Assembly (NCBI GenBank): GCA_937927725.1
Contig: CALBSE010000010.1
Span: 1-64,000 of the forward strand
DNA length: 64,000 nucleotides
Source of the DNA: an uncultured Actinomycetes bacterium
GTDB taxonomy: Bacteria > Actinomycetota > Acidimicrobiia > Acidimicrobiales > Acidimicrobilacustridaceae
Reading direction: 5' to 3'
The position numbers and the translations under genes were made by a program. Numbering within the stretch: the first letter of the stretch is position 1; each line of letters begins with the position of its first letter. Positions 23,407-31,713 of the stretch are shown one piece after another. Under the pieces are notes generated by a model. The model worked only from the letters and a program-made list of their open reading frames with translations, was not told the origin of the DNA and ran no database searches.

Positions 23407-23499
23407 ATGAGCACCCGGAAACTGATCCTCCTTGCTTTGGCCTGTGGTCTGGCGATCTTGGCCGCGGCAGCAGCGCAGTTGTTCCTCGCGACCCGCTGA
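23407..23499 (+). CDS. Possible 30-residue single-helix membrane peptide
   Basis: ATG at 23407 encodes a 30-residue peptide: STRK, then one long hydrophobic Leu/Ala helix (about 5-27), then ATR and TGA. The positive N-terminus and single helix resemble small membrane proteins. Support comes from the -10-like TACGCT 9 bases upstream and from the otherwise empty divergent gap. It could be spurious; there is no recognised family. Confidence 0.4.
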   Translation: MSTRKLILLALACGLAILAAAAAQLFLATR

Positions 23500-23587
23500 A
23501 ATCGTCTGTTTGTTGCAGGAGTTTGCATCTTCCGTGAACGGCTTGTGAACCGGGCCCGTTTTGGGCGACAGAGCGAAAAAGTGGCCG

Positions 23588-23593
23588 TAGGTT
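23588..23593 (+). promoter_or_regulatory. -10-like TAGGTT, leaderless start at 23600
   Basis: TAGGTT, 6 bases, then GTG at 23600, heading the ATP-grasp / alpha-E / transglutaminase unit. Confidence 0.5.
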
Positions 23594-23599
23594 CGCCCC

Positions 23600-25123
23600 G
23601 TGGCCAGCGATCTGTTCAACGAATACGAAACTGAAGGCTTCTTCGATGAGGTCTTTGAGGCCGCCGGAACTCCGAGGCCCCACTATTCAGCGTTGCTGAA
23701 GCGACTCTCGTATTTCAGCGCCGAGGAGCTTGCTCGACGCGAACGGCGTCGTGATGCTGATTTCCGAAACCAGGGGATCACCTTCACCGTGTACGGCGAA
23801 GAAGAGGGCATAGAGCGAACATTCCCGATGGATCTCATGCCGCGCGTCATTACGGCCGATGAGTGGTCTCATATTGAGGCTGGGCTCGAACAGCGAGTCA
23901 CGGTCCTGAATCGCTTTCTTGATGACCTCTATGTCGGCGAGCGTGCAGCCGTTCGAGACGGGATTATTCCGTGGTGGGTGGTGACGTCTTCCGACGGTTT
24001 CTCTCGTGAGGCATTTGGGATTCCGATGCCGCTCGGGGCCCGTTGCCTTGTTGCGGGTATCGACCTTGTTCGAGACGGTGCCGGCGTCTATCGCGTACTT
24101 GAGGACAATCTGCGCAGTCCCAGTGGTATCTCCTACGTCGTCGAGAACCGTGTTGCGATGACGCGGTTACTGCCGCAAATGTTTGCCGACACCCCCGTTC
24201 GTCCTGTTGATCATTACGGGCGGTCGCTGCTCGGTGCGCTGAACCGCGTTGCTCCGCCATCGGCAGGTGACGACCCAACTGTTGTCGTGCTCACACCTGG
24301 TGTATTCAATTCTGCGTACTTCGAGCATGTTTTCCTGGCTGCGCACATGGGCGTTGAACTCGTCGAGGGTCGCGATCTCGTTGTCGATGACCAAGTCGTC
24401 TATATGCGAACAACAAAAGGCTTGAAGAGAGTCGATGTCATCTATCGAAGGATTGACGACGCGTTTCTTGATCCGGTTGTCTTTCGGCCCGATTCCTCAT
24501 TGGGCGTCCCTGGTTTGATGTCTGCAGCGCGTTCGGGTTCGGTGACCATCGTGAACGCCGTTGGAAATGGCGTGGCCGATGACAAAGCGGTGTACGCGTA
24601 CGTCCCGGCACTCACTCGCTATTACCTTGACGAGGAACCAATTCTCCCCAATGTCGAAACGTATTTGTTATGGGATCCCGATCAGCGGGCATCTGTGCTC
24701 AACAGGCTTGATCAATTGGTGATTAAACCTGTTGCTGAAGCTGGTGGGTACGGCATCACGATTGGTCCCGCCGCCTCTGACGAAGAGCTCGCGAAATGCC
24801 GCGAGGACATCGTCGCTGATCCGCGAAATTGGATTGCTCAAGAACTGGTCTCGCTGTCTCGACACCCAACACTTATTGATGATCATGCCGAAGGTCGTCA
24901 TATCGATCTTCGCCCGTTCGTGTTGACAAGTGATGTTGTCGAAGTCATCCCCGGCGGCCTGACTCGTGTTGCGATGAAGAAGGGTTCGCTTGTCGTGAAC
25001 TCGTCGCAGGGTGGCGGTTCAAAGGATACGTGGGTGCTGGCGCCAACCCGCGAGGACGTCGAATTGGAAGTCTCCGAGGTCGCAAGCGATGTGAGGCCAG
25101 GAACCGCGGAGGTCTCTGCCTGA
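23600..25123 (+). CDS. Circularly permuted ATP-grasp protein (type 2)
   Basis: A 507-residue protein of the DUF404/DUF407 family, predicted peptide or amide ligases. Family wording includes GITFTVYGEEEGIERTFP, RVLNRFLDDLYVG-like VLNRFLDDLYVGERA, YRVLEDNLRSPSGISYVVENR, VVLTPGVFNSAYFEHVFLA, IYRRIDDAFLDP, GNGVADDKAVYAYVP and VIKPVAEAGGYGITIG, ending with the Gly-Gly-rich NSSQGGGSKDTW. It is followed by the alpha-E and transglutaminase genes with overlapping stops and starts, the conserved trio in which they are usually found. The substrate is unknown. Confidence 0.92.
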   Translation: MASDLFNEYETEGFFDEVFEAAGTPRPHYSALLKRLSYFSAEELARRERRRDADFRNQGITFTVYGEEEGIERTFPMDLMPRVITADEWSHIEAGLEQRVTVLNRFLDDLYVGERAAVRDGIIPWWVVTSSDGFSREAFGIPMPLGARCLVAGIDLVRDGAGVYRVLEDNLRSPSGISYVVENRVAMTRLLPQMFADTPVRPVDHYGRSLLGALNRVAPPSAGDDPTVVVLTPGVFNSAYFEHVFLAAHMGVELVEGRDLVVDDQVVYMRTTKGLKRVDVIYRRIDDAFLDPVVFRPDSSLGVPGLMSAARSGSVTIVNAVGNGVADDKAVYAYVPALTRYYLDEEPILPNVETYLLWDPDQRASVLNRLDQLVIKPVAEAGGYGITIGPAASDEELAKCREDIVADPRNWIAQELVSLSRHPTLIDDHAEGRHIDLRPFVLTSDVVEVIPGGLTRVAMKKGSLVVNSSQGGGSKDTWVLAPTREDVELEVSEVASDVRPGTAEVSA

Positions 25124-26091
25124 TGCTTGCTCGTGATGCAGAAAACCTTTTTTGGGCGGGGCGCTACCTCGAACGGGCCGAGGACACCGCTCGATTGCTT
25201 GATGTGACGTACCACGGTCTTCTCGAGGCGAATGCCGCTGAACAGCGCGTTGCATGGCAAAGCGCGCTTGAGGCGGTTGGACTCCGTGATGCATTCGAAG
25301 CAACCGGCCGAGCGCTCACAGCGGCGAACGTTTCAGAGTTTTTGGTCCACGACGGTGAGAACCCGGGCTCGATTGTGTCGGCTGTCGAAGCTGCACGTGA
25401 AAACGTTCGAACGGTGCGCGAATCGTTGTCGACTGAATGCTGGGAAGCGATCAACTCGTTCTGCTTGTCGATGCGTTCACGCAATCTCGAGGTGGAAATC
25501 GAACAACAGCCGCACGAGCTCTATGGGTTTATTCGGCGACAGTGTCAAACGGTCGCGGGGGTTGCGAGCGAGACTCTCGCGCGCGACGACGGTTGGAGAT
25601 TCCTGCGCCTCGGCTGGAACCTCGAGCGCGCCGAATGGACGTGCCGGCTTCTACGGGTTCGTCAGGTGCACCTCGAAGCGCCGGGCTTTCACGAATGGGT
25701 TGGAACCTTGCGTTCGGCATCAGCACTTGAGGCGTATCGACGAACCTCGCGCGGTTCGATGGACCCAGCCGATGTGATTGAGTTCCTTTTGTTGTCCGAT
25801 TCATTCCCTCGCAGTGTGTTCTTTGCGATTCGTTCGGCAGAGACCTCGTTGCGCGAGCTCGGAACGGGGGAGGAGCCGAGTCAACCGTTACGGCTCGTTG
25901 GCAGATTGCGAGCCGAACTTGAATTTGCTGATCCTCGTGAACTTTTGTCGGGAGATTTTGAAGGCGAGTTGATTCGGATCGAACGGGCGATTCGTGGCGT
26001 GTGCAGTGCCGTCGGCGTTCAGTACTTCATCAATATCCACGATGTCGATCTGCACATGCTGCAGCTTTTCCCAGGGGCGGGCGTCGAATGA
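25123..26091 (+). CDS. Alpha-E domain protein (DUF403)
   Basis: A 322-residue all-helical protein that accompanies ATP-grasp/transglutaminase systems. Start MLARDAENLFWAGRYLERAEDTARLLDV at 25123, where ATG shares its A with the upstream TGA, is the family's usual N-terminus (LARxAxxLYWxGRYxERAE). RRQCQTVAGVASETLARDDGWRFLRLGWNLERAE and FLLLSDSFPRSVFFAI also match. No catalytic motif is known for the family. It is co-translated with the genes on both sides. Confidence 0.9.
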   Translation: MLARDAENLFWAGRYLERAEDTARLLDVTYHGLLEANAAEQRVAWQSALEAVGLRDAFEATGRALTAANVSEFLVHDGENPGSIVSAVEAARENVRTVRESLSTECWEAINSFCLSMRSRNLEVEIEQQPHELYGFIRRQCQTVAGVASETLARDDGWRFLRLGWNLERAEWTCRLLRVRQVHLEAPGFHEWVGTLRSASALEAYRRTSRGSMDPADVIEFLLLSDSFPRSVFFAIRSAETSLRELGTGEEPSQPLRLVGRLRAELEFADPRELLSGDFEGELIRIERAIRGVCSAVGVQYFINIHDVDLHMLQLFPGAGVE

Positions 26092-27020
26092 GACTCGATA
26101 TTCGCTATCGAACCACGTTCATCTACGACGATGTTGTGACCGAATCGCAGAACGAACTCCGGGCGTGTCCGATTGCCGATGAACATCAAGATCTCGTCCG
26201 CTACCGCGTCTCGGTTTTGCCTTCGACGAAGGTGTCGTCCTACACCGATTATTGGGGAACCCGAGTCGAGACGTTCGGTCATCGCAATCCACATGTCGGA
26301 CTCGAAGTGTTAGCGGAGGCAACCGTTGATACCAAGCCGCGACCGCAACCGACGGGAGCGTGTCGGCCTGATGCACTTCTTGCACCCGAGTTCCTCGATC
26401 TCCACGGTGAATACCTCGAACGAACTCCGCATTGTGATTGGGGAAACGCGGTCGCCGATCTCGCCGCTGAACAGGTGCGCAACACGGGACCCGATGTTGT
26501 GAGCCGGATTCTCGCCCTTCATCGACTTGTCGGAACGAGTGTTGAGTATCGAAAGGGCTTCACTGAGGTGGGGGAGCCGGTCGATGACGTTCTCGCACAC
26601 GGCTACGGGGTTTGTCAGGACTTTGCTCACCTCGCCGTGTCGTTCTGCCGTAGCCAAGGGATCCCGGCCCGATACGTCTCGGGCTACTTGTTCACACGGG
26701 ACGAGACAGCGCTCGACGAGGCGGAACTCGACGACGATGAGCCGGTACGAGTGCAAACGCATGCATGGTTCGAGGCGGCAGTGCCGGGGTGGGGGTGGTT
26801 CGGCTTGGACCCCACCAATCAGCAAGGCGTCGGCCAGCGCCACGTGAAGATCGGCCACGGGCGTGACTACGACGACGTCCAGCCGCTCCGAGGGGTCTTC
26901 TCGGGAGCAGCGGGGGCGATGGTGACGCCAGATGTCGAGATTCGACGGCTTGCGATGGCCGAAGTCGGATCACCGGCCCTCCCCGGTCGACTCCTCCAGC
27001 AGCATCAGCAGCAGCAGTAG
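26088..27020 (+). CDS. Transglutaminase-like cysteine protease/amidase
   Basis: A 310-residue papain-fold transglutaminase with the N-terminal beta domain (MRLDIRYRTTFIYDDVVTES) of the bacterial group. The catalytic triad is Cys in GYGVCQDFAHL, His in VQTHAWFEA and Asp in GLDPTNQQ. ATG at 26088 overlaps the alpha-E stop. The gene ends in a CAG-rich stretch encoding QQHQQQQ, a small low-complexity tail. With the two upstream genes it probably cleaves or forms an amide bond in a peptide or cell-envelope substrate (inference). Confidence 0.92.
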   Translation: MRLDIRYRTTFIYDDVVTESQNELRACPIADEHQDLVRYRVSVLPSTKVSSYTDYWGTRVETFGHRNPHVGLEVLAEATVDTKPRPQPTGACRPDALLAPEFLDLHGEYLERTPHCDWGNAVADLAAEQVRNTGPDVVSRILALHRLVGTSVEYRKGFTEVGEPVDDVLAHGYGVCQDFAHLAVSFCRSQGIPARYVSGYLFTRDETALDEAELDDDEPVRVQTHAWFEAAVPGWGWFGLDPTNQQGVGQRHVKIGHGRDYDDVQPLRGVFSGAAGAMVTPDVEIRRLAMAEVGSPALPGRLLQQHQQQQ

Positions 27021-27040
27021 GTATCGGTCAAGTGCCGGCT

Positions 27041-27056
27041 CCGGCGCCGGTAGGCT
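27041..27056 (+). promoter_or_regulatory. Palindrome and -10-like box upstream of lpdA
   Basis: CCGGCGCCGG (10-base palindrome, 27041-27050) abuts TAGGCT (27051-27056). Start of transcription near 27063 would give a 28-base leader with AGAGG before the lpdA ATG. The palindrome may serve the preceding transglutaminase gene as terminator or act as an operator. Confidence 0.4.
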
Positions 27057-27090
27057 CGGGCTCCCCGTAGTCGCGATAGAGGTGGTCCGC

Positions 27091-28494
27091 ATGGCCGAGA
27101 ACTTCGACGTCGTCATCATTGGTGGCGGCCCCGGCGGTTATGCCGCCGCACTGTATGGAGCATCGGCAGGACTCAACATCGCCCTGATCGAGAAGAACCG
27201 CATCGGCGGCACCTGCCTCAACGTCGGATGCATCCCGGCGAAGGAACTTCTCGAGACGGCATCGGTTCGCCGTGCGATCGAAAGCGCAGCAGCCTTCGGT
27301 CTCACCACTTCTGAGCCCGTGCTCGATTTCTCGGTGACGCAAACTCGCAAGCAGGGCGTGATCGATGGCCTCATTGGTGGTCTCACCGGACTGCTCAAGA
27401 AGCGCAAGGTCACGGTGTACGACGGCATCGGCACTTTGCATGCTGGTCATGTCGTAAAGGTTTCTGGTGGATCATCGGGCGACGTCGAACTTCACGGCAC
27501 CAATGTGATCCTCGCCTCGGGTTCAGTTCCCCGAACGATTCCCGGTTTCGAGGTCGATGGTGTCACCGTTCTTACCTCTGACGAACTGCTCTCACTTCAG
27601 AAGCTTCCGGCCACTGCAGTAGTGATTGGCGGCGGGGCAATCGGCTGCGAATTCGCGTCGATGATGTCCGATCTCGGCACCGAAGTCACCATTCTCGAAG
27701 CGTTGCCGCAGATCCTTCCTGGCTGCGACGAAGACATCACCCGTGTTGTTCTCAAGTCCTTCAAGGACCGCAACGTCACTGTTCGCACCGGCGTTTCGGT
27801 GAACGGTCATGACATCAAGTTCGGCGGCGGCACCACCGTGAAGTTCGGTGAAGGCGAAACCGTCGATGTCGACATGGTGGTTGTGTCGGTTGGGCGTCGT
27901 CCGCTTTCGGAAAATCTCGGTCTCGATGGCACCGCAGTCGCGGTGAGCGAACGTGGTCATGTTGTTGTCGATTCTCATTGCCGCACTGGCGAGCCCGGCG
28001 TGTGGGCGGTTGGCGATCTCATCGCAACGCCAGCACTTGCGCACATTGGTTTCGCTGAAGGAATGCTCGCCATCCGCGACATGCTCGGCGAAGATCCGAT
28101 GCCCATCGACTACACCAAGGTCCCGTGGTGCATCTATTGCCACCCCGAGGTCAGCTTTGTTGGTCACACCGAGAAGTCAGCCAAAGAAGCTGGTTTCGAT
28201 GTCATCGTGAGCAAGCATCGCTACACCGGTAACGGTCGTGCGCTCATCCTCGGCGAACCCGAGGGAATGGTGAAAATCATTGCCGAAAAGCGTTCCGACG
28301 GAACCGGCGGCCGCTTGCTTGGCGTTCACATGGTGGGTCCTTGGGTCACCGAACAACTTGGTCAGGCCTATCTCGCAGTCAACTGGGAAGCCGACGTCGA
28401 CGACGTTGCCGCTTTCATCCAACCGCACCCCACGCTGAGCGAATTGTTCGGTGAAAGCGTTCTCGCTCTCACCGGGCGCTCACTTCACGGCTGA
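27091..28494 (+). CDS. lpdA: Dihydrolipoamide dehydrogenase (E3)
   Basis: FAD enzyme that reoxidises the lipoyl arm of 2-oxoacid dehydrogenase and glycine cleavage complexes. The 467 residues include FAD-binding GGGPGGYAAA, redox disulfide Cys42-Cys47 in GGTCLNVGCIPAKEL, NAD-binding VVIGGGAIGCEFASM, second FAD motif GVWAVGD, and the catalytic C-terminal HPTLSE. The active-site wording PAKEL is a small departure from the common PSKAL. AGAGG precedes the ATG at 27091. It forms a unit with the E2 and lipBA genes downstream. Confidence 0.96.
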   Translation: MAENFDVVIIGGGPGGYAAALYGASAGLNIALIEKNRIGGTCLNVGCIPAKELLETASVRRAIESAAAFGLTTSEPVLDFSVTQTRKQGVIDGLIGGLTGLLKKRKVTVYDGIGTLHAGHVVKVSGGSSGDVELHGTNVILASGSVPRTIPGFEVDGVTVLTSDELLSLQKLPATAVVIGGGAIGCEFASMMSDLGTEVTILEALPQILPGCDEDITRVVLKSFKDRNVTVRTGVSVNGHDIKFGGGTTVKFGEGETVDVDMVVVSVGRRPLSENLGLDGTAVAVSERGHVVVDSHCRTGEPGVWAVGDLIATPALAHIGFAEGMLAIRDMLGEDPMPIDYTKVPWCIYCHPEVSFVGHTEKSAKEAGFDVIVSKHRYTGNGRALILGEPEGMVKIIAEKRSDGTGGRLLGVHMVGPWVTEQLGQAYLAVNWEADVDDVAAFIQPHPTLSELFGESVLALTGRSLHG

Positions 28495-28509
28495 ATCCCG
28501 GAGGATTCC

Positions 28510-29889
28510 ATGGCAGAGATTCAACTTCCGCAACTTGGTGAGTCCGTCACTGAAGGAACCATCACGAAATGGTTCAAGGCCGTCGGCGACGCTGTTGCTG
28601 AAGACGAGGTCTTGTTCGAAGTTTCAACCGACAAAGTCGACTCTGAAGTTCCCTCGCCTGTCGGTGGTGTGCTGACCGAGATCCGTGTTGCCGAGGGCGA
28701 CACCGTCGACGTCGGAACGGTCATTGCTGTTGTTGGCGACGGAGCCGCTGCTCCCGCTCCCGCAGCGGCGGCTCCTGCTCCTGCCCCCGAACCTGAGCCC
28801 GCGCCCGCGCCAGTCGTTGAAACGGCGCCGGCTCCAGCACCGGCACCTGCAGCACCGGCTCCGGTTGCTGCGCCTGCTCCCACGCCTGCTCCCACGCCGG
28901 CTCCTGCCGCTACGCCGGCTGCAGCTACTGCTGGTCAGGTGTTGTCGCCGATCGTTCGCCGTCTCATCACCGATTACGGCCTCGACGCCTCTCGCATCGC
29001 CGGCACAGGTCCCGATGGACGCATCACTCGCTCCGACGTTGAAGCCGCGATCCGCTCAGGCGTTGCGTCGTCGTCAACTGGTACCGCTCCGGCGTCAGCA
29101 CCTGTGGCAGCTCCTGCGGCTGCAGCTGCCACCAGTGGTGGTCAGCGCCGTGCAACTCCGGCACCTCGTTCAGGTACCGGCGACACCGTCGAACCACTGA
29201 ACAACATCCGCCGTCGTACCGGCGAGCACATGGTGATGTCGAAGCAGGTTTCACCACACGCCTACACGATCGTCGAAGTCGATTACGAAAACGTCGAACG
29301 TGTTCGTCGCTCACATCGTGACGAGTTCCGTGCAACGGAAGGTTTCGGCCTCAACTATCTGCCGTTCATCTCGCGTGCAGTCATCGACGCATTGCGTAAC
29401 TACCCACATATGAACGCATCAGTTGGCGATGGCGAACTCATCGTTCACAACTATGTGAATCTGGCCATTGCAGTCGATCTTGATTTTACGGGTCTTCTTG
29501 CTCCGGTGATTCATGAAGCCGATGACAAGCGCCTCCGTGCGATTGCCCGCGACATCAATGATCTCGCCGCACGTGCTCGTTCGAAGCAGCTTTCGGCCGA
29601 TGACATCAGCGGCGGAACATTCACGCTTTCCAACTCAGGTTCGTTCGGAAGTCACCTAGTGCTTCCGATCATCAACCAGCCGCAGGTCGCGATCATCTCC
29701 ACCGATGGCGTGCATCGCAAGCCAGTCGTGGTCAACGGAACCGATGGCAGTGAATCAATTGCTATTCACTCGGTGGGCATGCTCGCCATGAGCTGGGACC
29801 ACCGTGCATTCGATGGCGCCTACGCCGCCGCATTCCTTCGTGACGTTAAGGAAATCATCGAGACCCGCGATTGGGAGGCGGAGCTCTGA
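28510..29889 (+). CDS. Dihydrolipoamide acyltransferase (E2) of a 2-oxoacid dehydrogenase
   Basis: A 459-residue E2 subunit. Domains: one lipoyl domain (1-76, lipoylated Lys42 in STDKVDSE), a long Ala/Pro linker (about 78-138), a peripheral-subunit-binding domain (about 143-178, SPIVRRLITDYGLDAS then GTGPDGRITRSDVEAAI), a second linker, and the catalytic domain (about 228-459) with the active-site His in SWDHRAFDGAYA. The lipoyl-domain start EIQLPQLGESVTEGTI suggests succinyl-type E2 but the substrate cannot be fixed by eye. A ribosome site CGGAGGA precedes the ATG. E1 genes are not in the window. Confidence 0.93.
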   Translation: MAEIQLPQLGESVTEGTITKWFKAVGDAVAEDEVLFEVSTDKVDSEVPSPVGGVLTEIRVAEGDTVDVGTVIAVVGDGAAAPAPAAAAPAPAPEPEPAPAPVVETAPAPAPAPAAPAPVAAPAPTPAPTPAPAATPAAATAGQVLSPIVRRLITDYGLDASRIAGTGPDGRITRSDVEAAIRSGVASSSTGTAPASAPVAAPAAAAATSGGQRRATPAPRSGTGDTVEPLNNIRRRTGEHMVMSKQVSPHAYTIVEVDYENVERVRRSHRDEFRATEGFGLNYLPFISRAVIDALRNYPHMNASVGDGELIVHNYVNLAIAVDLDFTGLLAPVIHEADDKRLRAIARDINDLAARARSKQLSADDISGGTFTLSNSGSFGSHLVLPIINQPQVAIISTDGVHRKPVVVNGTDGSESIAIHSVGMLAMSWDHRAFDGAYAAAFLRDVKEIIETRDWEAEL

Positions 29890-29891
29890 TC

Positions 29892-31616
29892 ATGACGACG
29901 GCAGGGGACGCCCCCACCGTCGCTGGTTCACCGTTGCGCGTCCGCTGGCTCGGAACGGTTCCGTACGGCGAAGCCTCTGACTTGCAGCACGCGTTATTCG
30001 AACACGGCACCGACGATTGGTTGTTGCTGCTCGAACATCCCCACGTCTACACACTCGGTTCGAATGCTGATTCGTCGAACATCCTTGTCGACCCGGCCTC
30101 TGTGGGCGCCGAATGCCTCCGCACCGATCGCGGCGGTGACGTGACCTATCACGGTCATGGCCAGCTCGTCGGTTATCCAGTCCTCTCCGTTCCCGGTAAG
30201 CGCGGTGGCGGAATGGCCGACACGGTCGCCTATGTCCGTTCGGTCGAGGAACTCGTCATCGGGGCATTACGTGATCTTGGACTCCACGATGTCGGTCGGC
30301 TTGATCAGTACCCGGGTGTTTGGGTTGCACCTGAATCTGCGAATCCTCGCAAGATCGCCGCGATTGGCGTTCGGCTGACGCGAGGTCGTTCGATGCACGG
30401 ATTCGCGATCAATGTCGATCCCGACATGTCGATGTTCACTCATATCGTCCCCTGCGGAATTGCCGATAAGTCGGTGACCTCCCTTGCTCAAGAAGGCATC
30501 GATACTTCGATGGCGGTTGTCGTCGATGCAGTGGTTGCGAGAGCAACGGCGTTGTGGGCGTCGAATCGAACTGTCGATCGAGCCGACATCATTCGTCGTT
30601 CGACTGACGGCGATGACGATCTCTCGCCTTTCAGTCGCGGCGCTGGTGCTGGCCTGCCGGTAAAGACGGGCGCCGACCACCGAGCGGGTCCGTCATTACG
30701 TCTCCAAGGTCGGCTGGCCGAAGCCGGTGTCGCCGATGGCATCGACGTCATGGAACGAAAGCCCGAGTGGATGCGGGCGAAATTAGACATTGGCGGCCGT
30801 CCTCTCGAATTGAAGAAGACGCTGCGAGATCTTCAACTCGTCACGGTATGCGAAGAAGCCGGATGTCCGAATCTTTCCGAATGCTGGTCCGACGGCACCG
30901 CGACCTTCATGATCAATGGAGAACGTTGCACCCGCAAGTGCGGATTCTGTCTCGTCGATACGCGTCTTCCCGAAGCGCTTGATCCTCAGGAACCGGCGCG
31001 CGTTGCCGAAGCGGTGGCTCGTATGGAACTCGATTTCGCCGTCGTTACGACGGTCGCACGCGACGATCTGCCCGACGAAGGCGCCGGAGCAATGGCCGAC
31101 ACGGTCCGAGCGATTCGCGATCGTGTACCTGGCGTGCAGGTAGAAGTACTGATTTCTGATTGTCGTGGTCAGGCCGCGGCGCTCGATCTCATCTTCGAAA
31201 GTCGGCCCGATGTCCTCAATCACAATGTTGAAACCGTGCCGCGCCTCCAACGAGCGGTTCGGCCTTCTGCCGGTTACGCGCGATCGCTTGCGGTGTTGTC
31301 CCGAGCAAAGCGTGCAGGACTTCTCACAAAGTCGGGGCTCGTGGTCGGGATGGGTGAGACTGATGAGGAAGTCGAATCGGTGCTCGCCGATCTTGCGGCC
31401 ATTGGCGTTTCGATCGTCACCATTGGGCAGTACCTGCGTCCGACGTCAACGCATTTGCCAGTCGATCGTTGGGTGACCCCTGAGCAGTTCGCGTCGTATG
31501 CCGTGCTGGGTCGGAAACTTGGTATCGATCACGTGGAGTCGAGTCCGCTGACTCGTTCGAGCTTTCATGCGAAGCAGGCAGCATCAGGTTCCGCCGTACC
31601 CGTCACAATCAGCTGA
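29892..31616 (+). CDS. lipB-lipA: LipB-LipA fusion: octanoyltransferase plus lipoyl synthase
   Basis: One 574-residue frame holds both lipoate assembly steps. The LipB part (about 10-235) has LLEHPHVYTLG, RGGDVTYHGHGQLVGYP, the catalytic Lys in RKIAAIGVR, HGFAINV and the nucleophile Cys in VPCGIADKSVTSL. A linker (about 236-280) leads to LipA (about 280-574) with the auxiliary cluster C-x4-C-x5-C in VCEEAGCPNLSECW, radical-SAM CTRKCGFC, and the C-terminal Ser in RSSFHAKQ. Both parts keep catalytic residues. The ATG at 29892, two bases after the E2 stop, is preferred to an in-frame GTG-type start inside E2. No frameshift or stop separates the halves. Confidence 0.95.
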   Translation: MTTAGDAPTVAGSPLRVRWLGTVPYGEASDLQHALFEHGTDDWLLLLEHPHVYTLGSNADSSNILVDPASVGAECLRTDRGGDVTYHGHGQLVGYPVLSVPGKRGGGMADTVAYVRSVEELVIGALRDLGLHDVGRLDQYPGVWVAPESANPRKIAAIGVRLTRGRSMHGFAINVDPDMSMFTHIVPCGIADKSVTSLAQEGIDTSMAVVVDAVVARATALWASNRTVDRADIIRRSTDGDDDLSPFSRGAGAGLPVKTGADHRAGPSLRLQGRLAEAGVADGIDVMERKPEWMRAKLDIGGRPLELKKTLRDLQLVTVCEEAGCPNLSECWSDGTATFMINGERCTRKCGFCLVDTRLPEALDPQEPARVAEAVARMELDFAVVTTVARDDLPDEGAGAMADTVRAIRDRVPGVQVEVLISDCRGQAAALDLIFESRPDVLNHNVETVPRLQRAVRPSAGYARSLAVLSRAKRAGLLTKSGLVVGMGETDEEVESVLADLAAIGVSIVTIGQYLRPTSTHLPVDRWVTPEQFASYAVLGRKLGIDHVESSPLTRSSFHAKQAASGSAVPVTIS

Positions 31617-31678
31617 GCGCTGTGGTGATCCTTAGGTGACTGACGGCTTGCACGTGAGGCTCAATCCGGTGATGGCAT

Positions 31679-31684
31679 TAGGGT
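31679..31684 (+). promoter_or_regulatory. -10-like TAGGGT upstream of the glycan cassette
   Basis: TAGGGT lies 29 bases before the ATG at 31714, allowing a leader of about 23 bases that contains GAGGGG. No clear -35 box. This is the only candidate promoter in the 97-base gap after lipBA. Confidence 0.35.
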
Positions 31685-31713
31685 TCATTGCCGAGGCGGG
31701 TCGAGGGGACTGA

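Noticed and set aside
26985..27020. CAG-rich stretch at the end of the transglutaminase gene as a microsatellite or selfish repeat
   Set aside because: Only a handful of units mixed with CAT; it simply encodes a Gln/His tail.
31617..31713. Small RNA or terminator between lipBA and the glycan cassette
   Set aside because: No stable hairpin with a loop could be drawn; only a promoter-like box and a ribosome site are supported.
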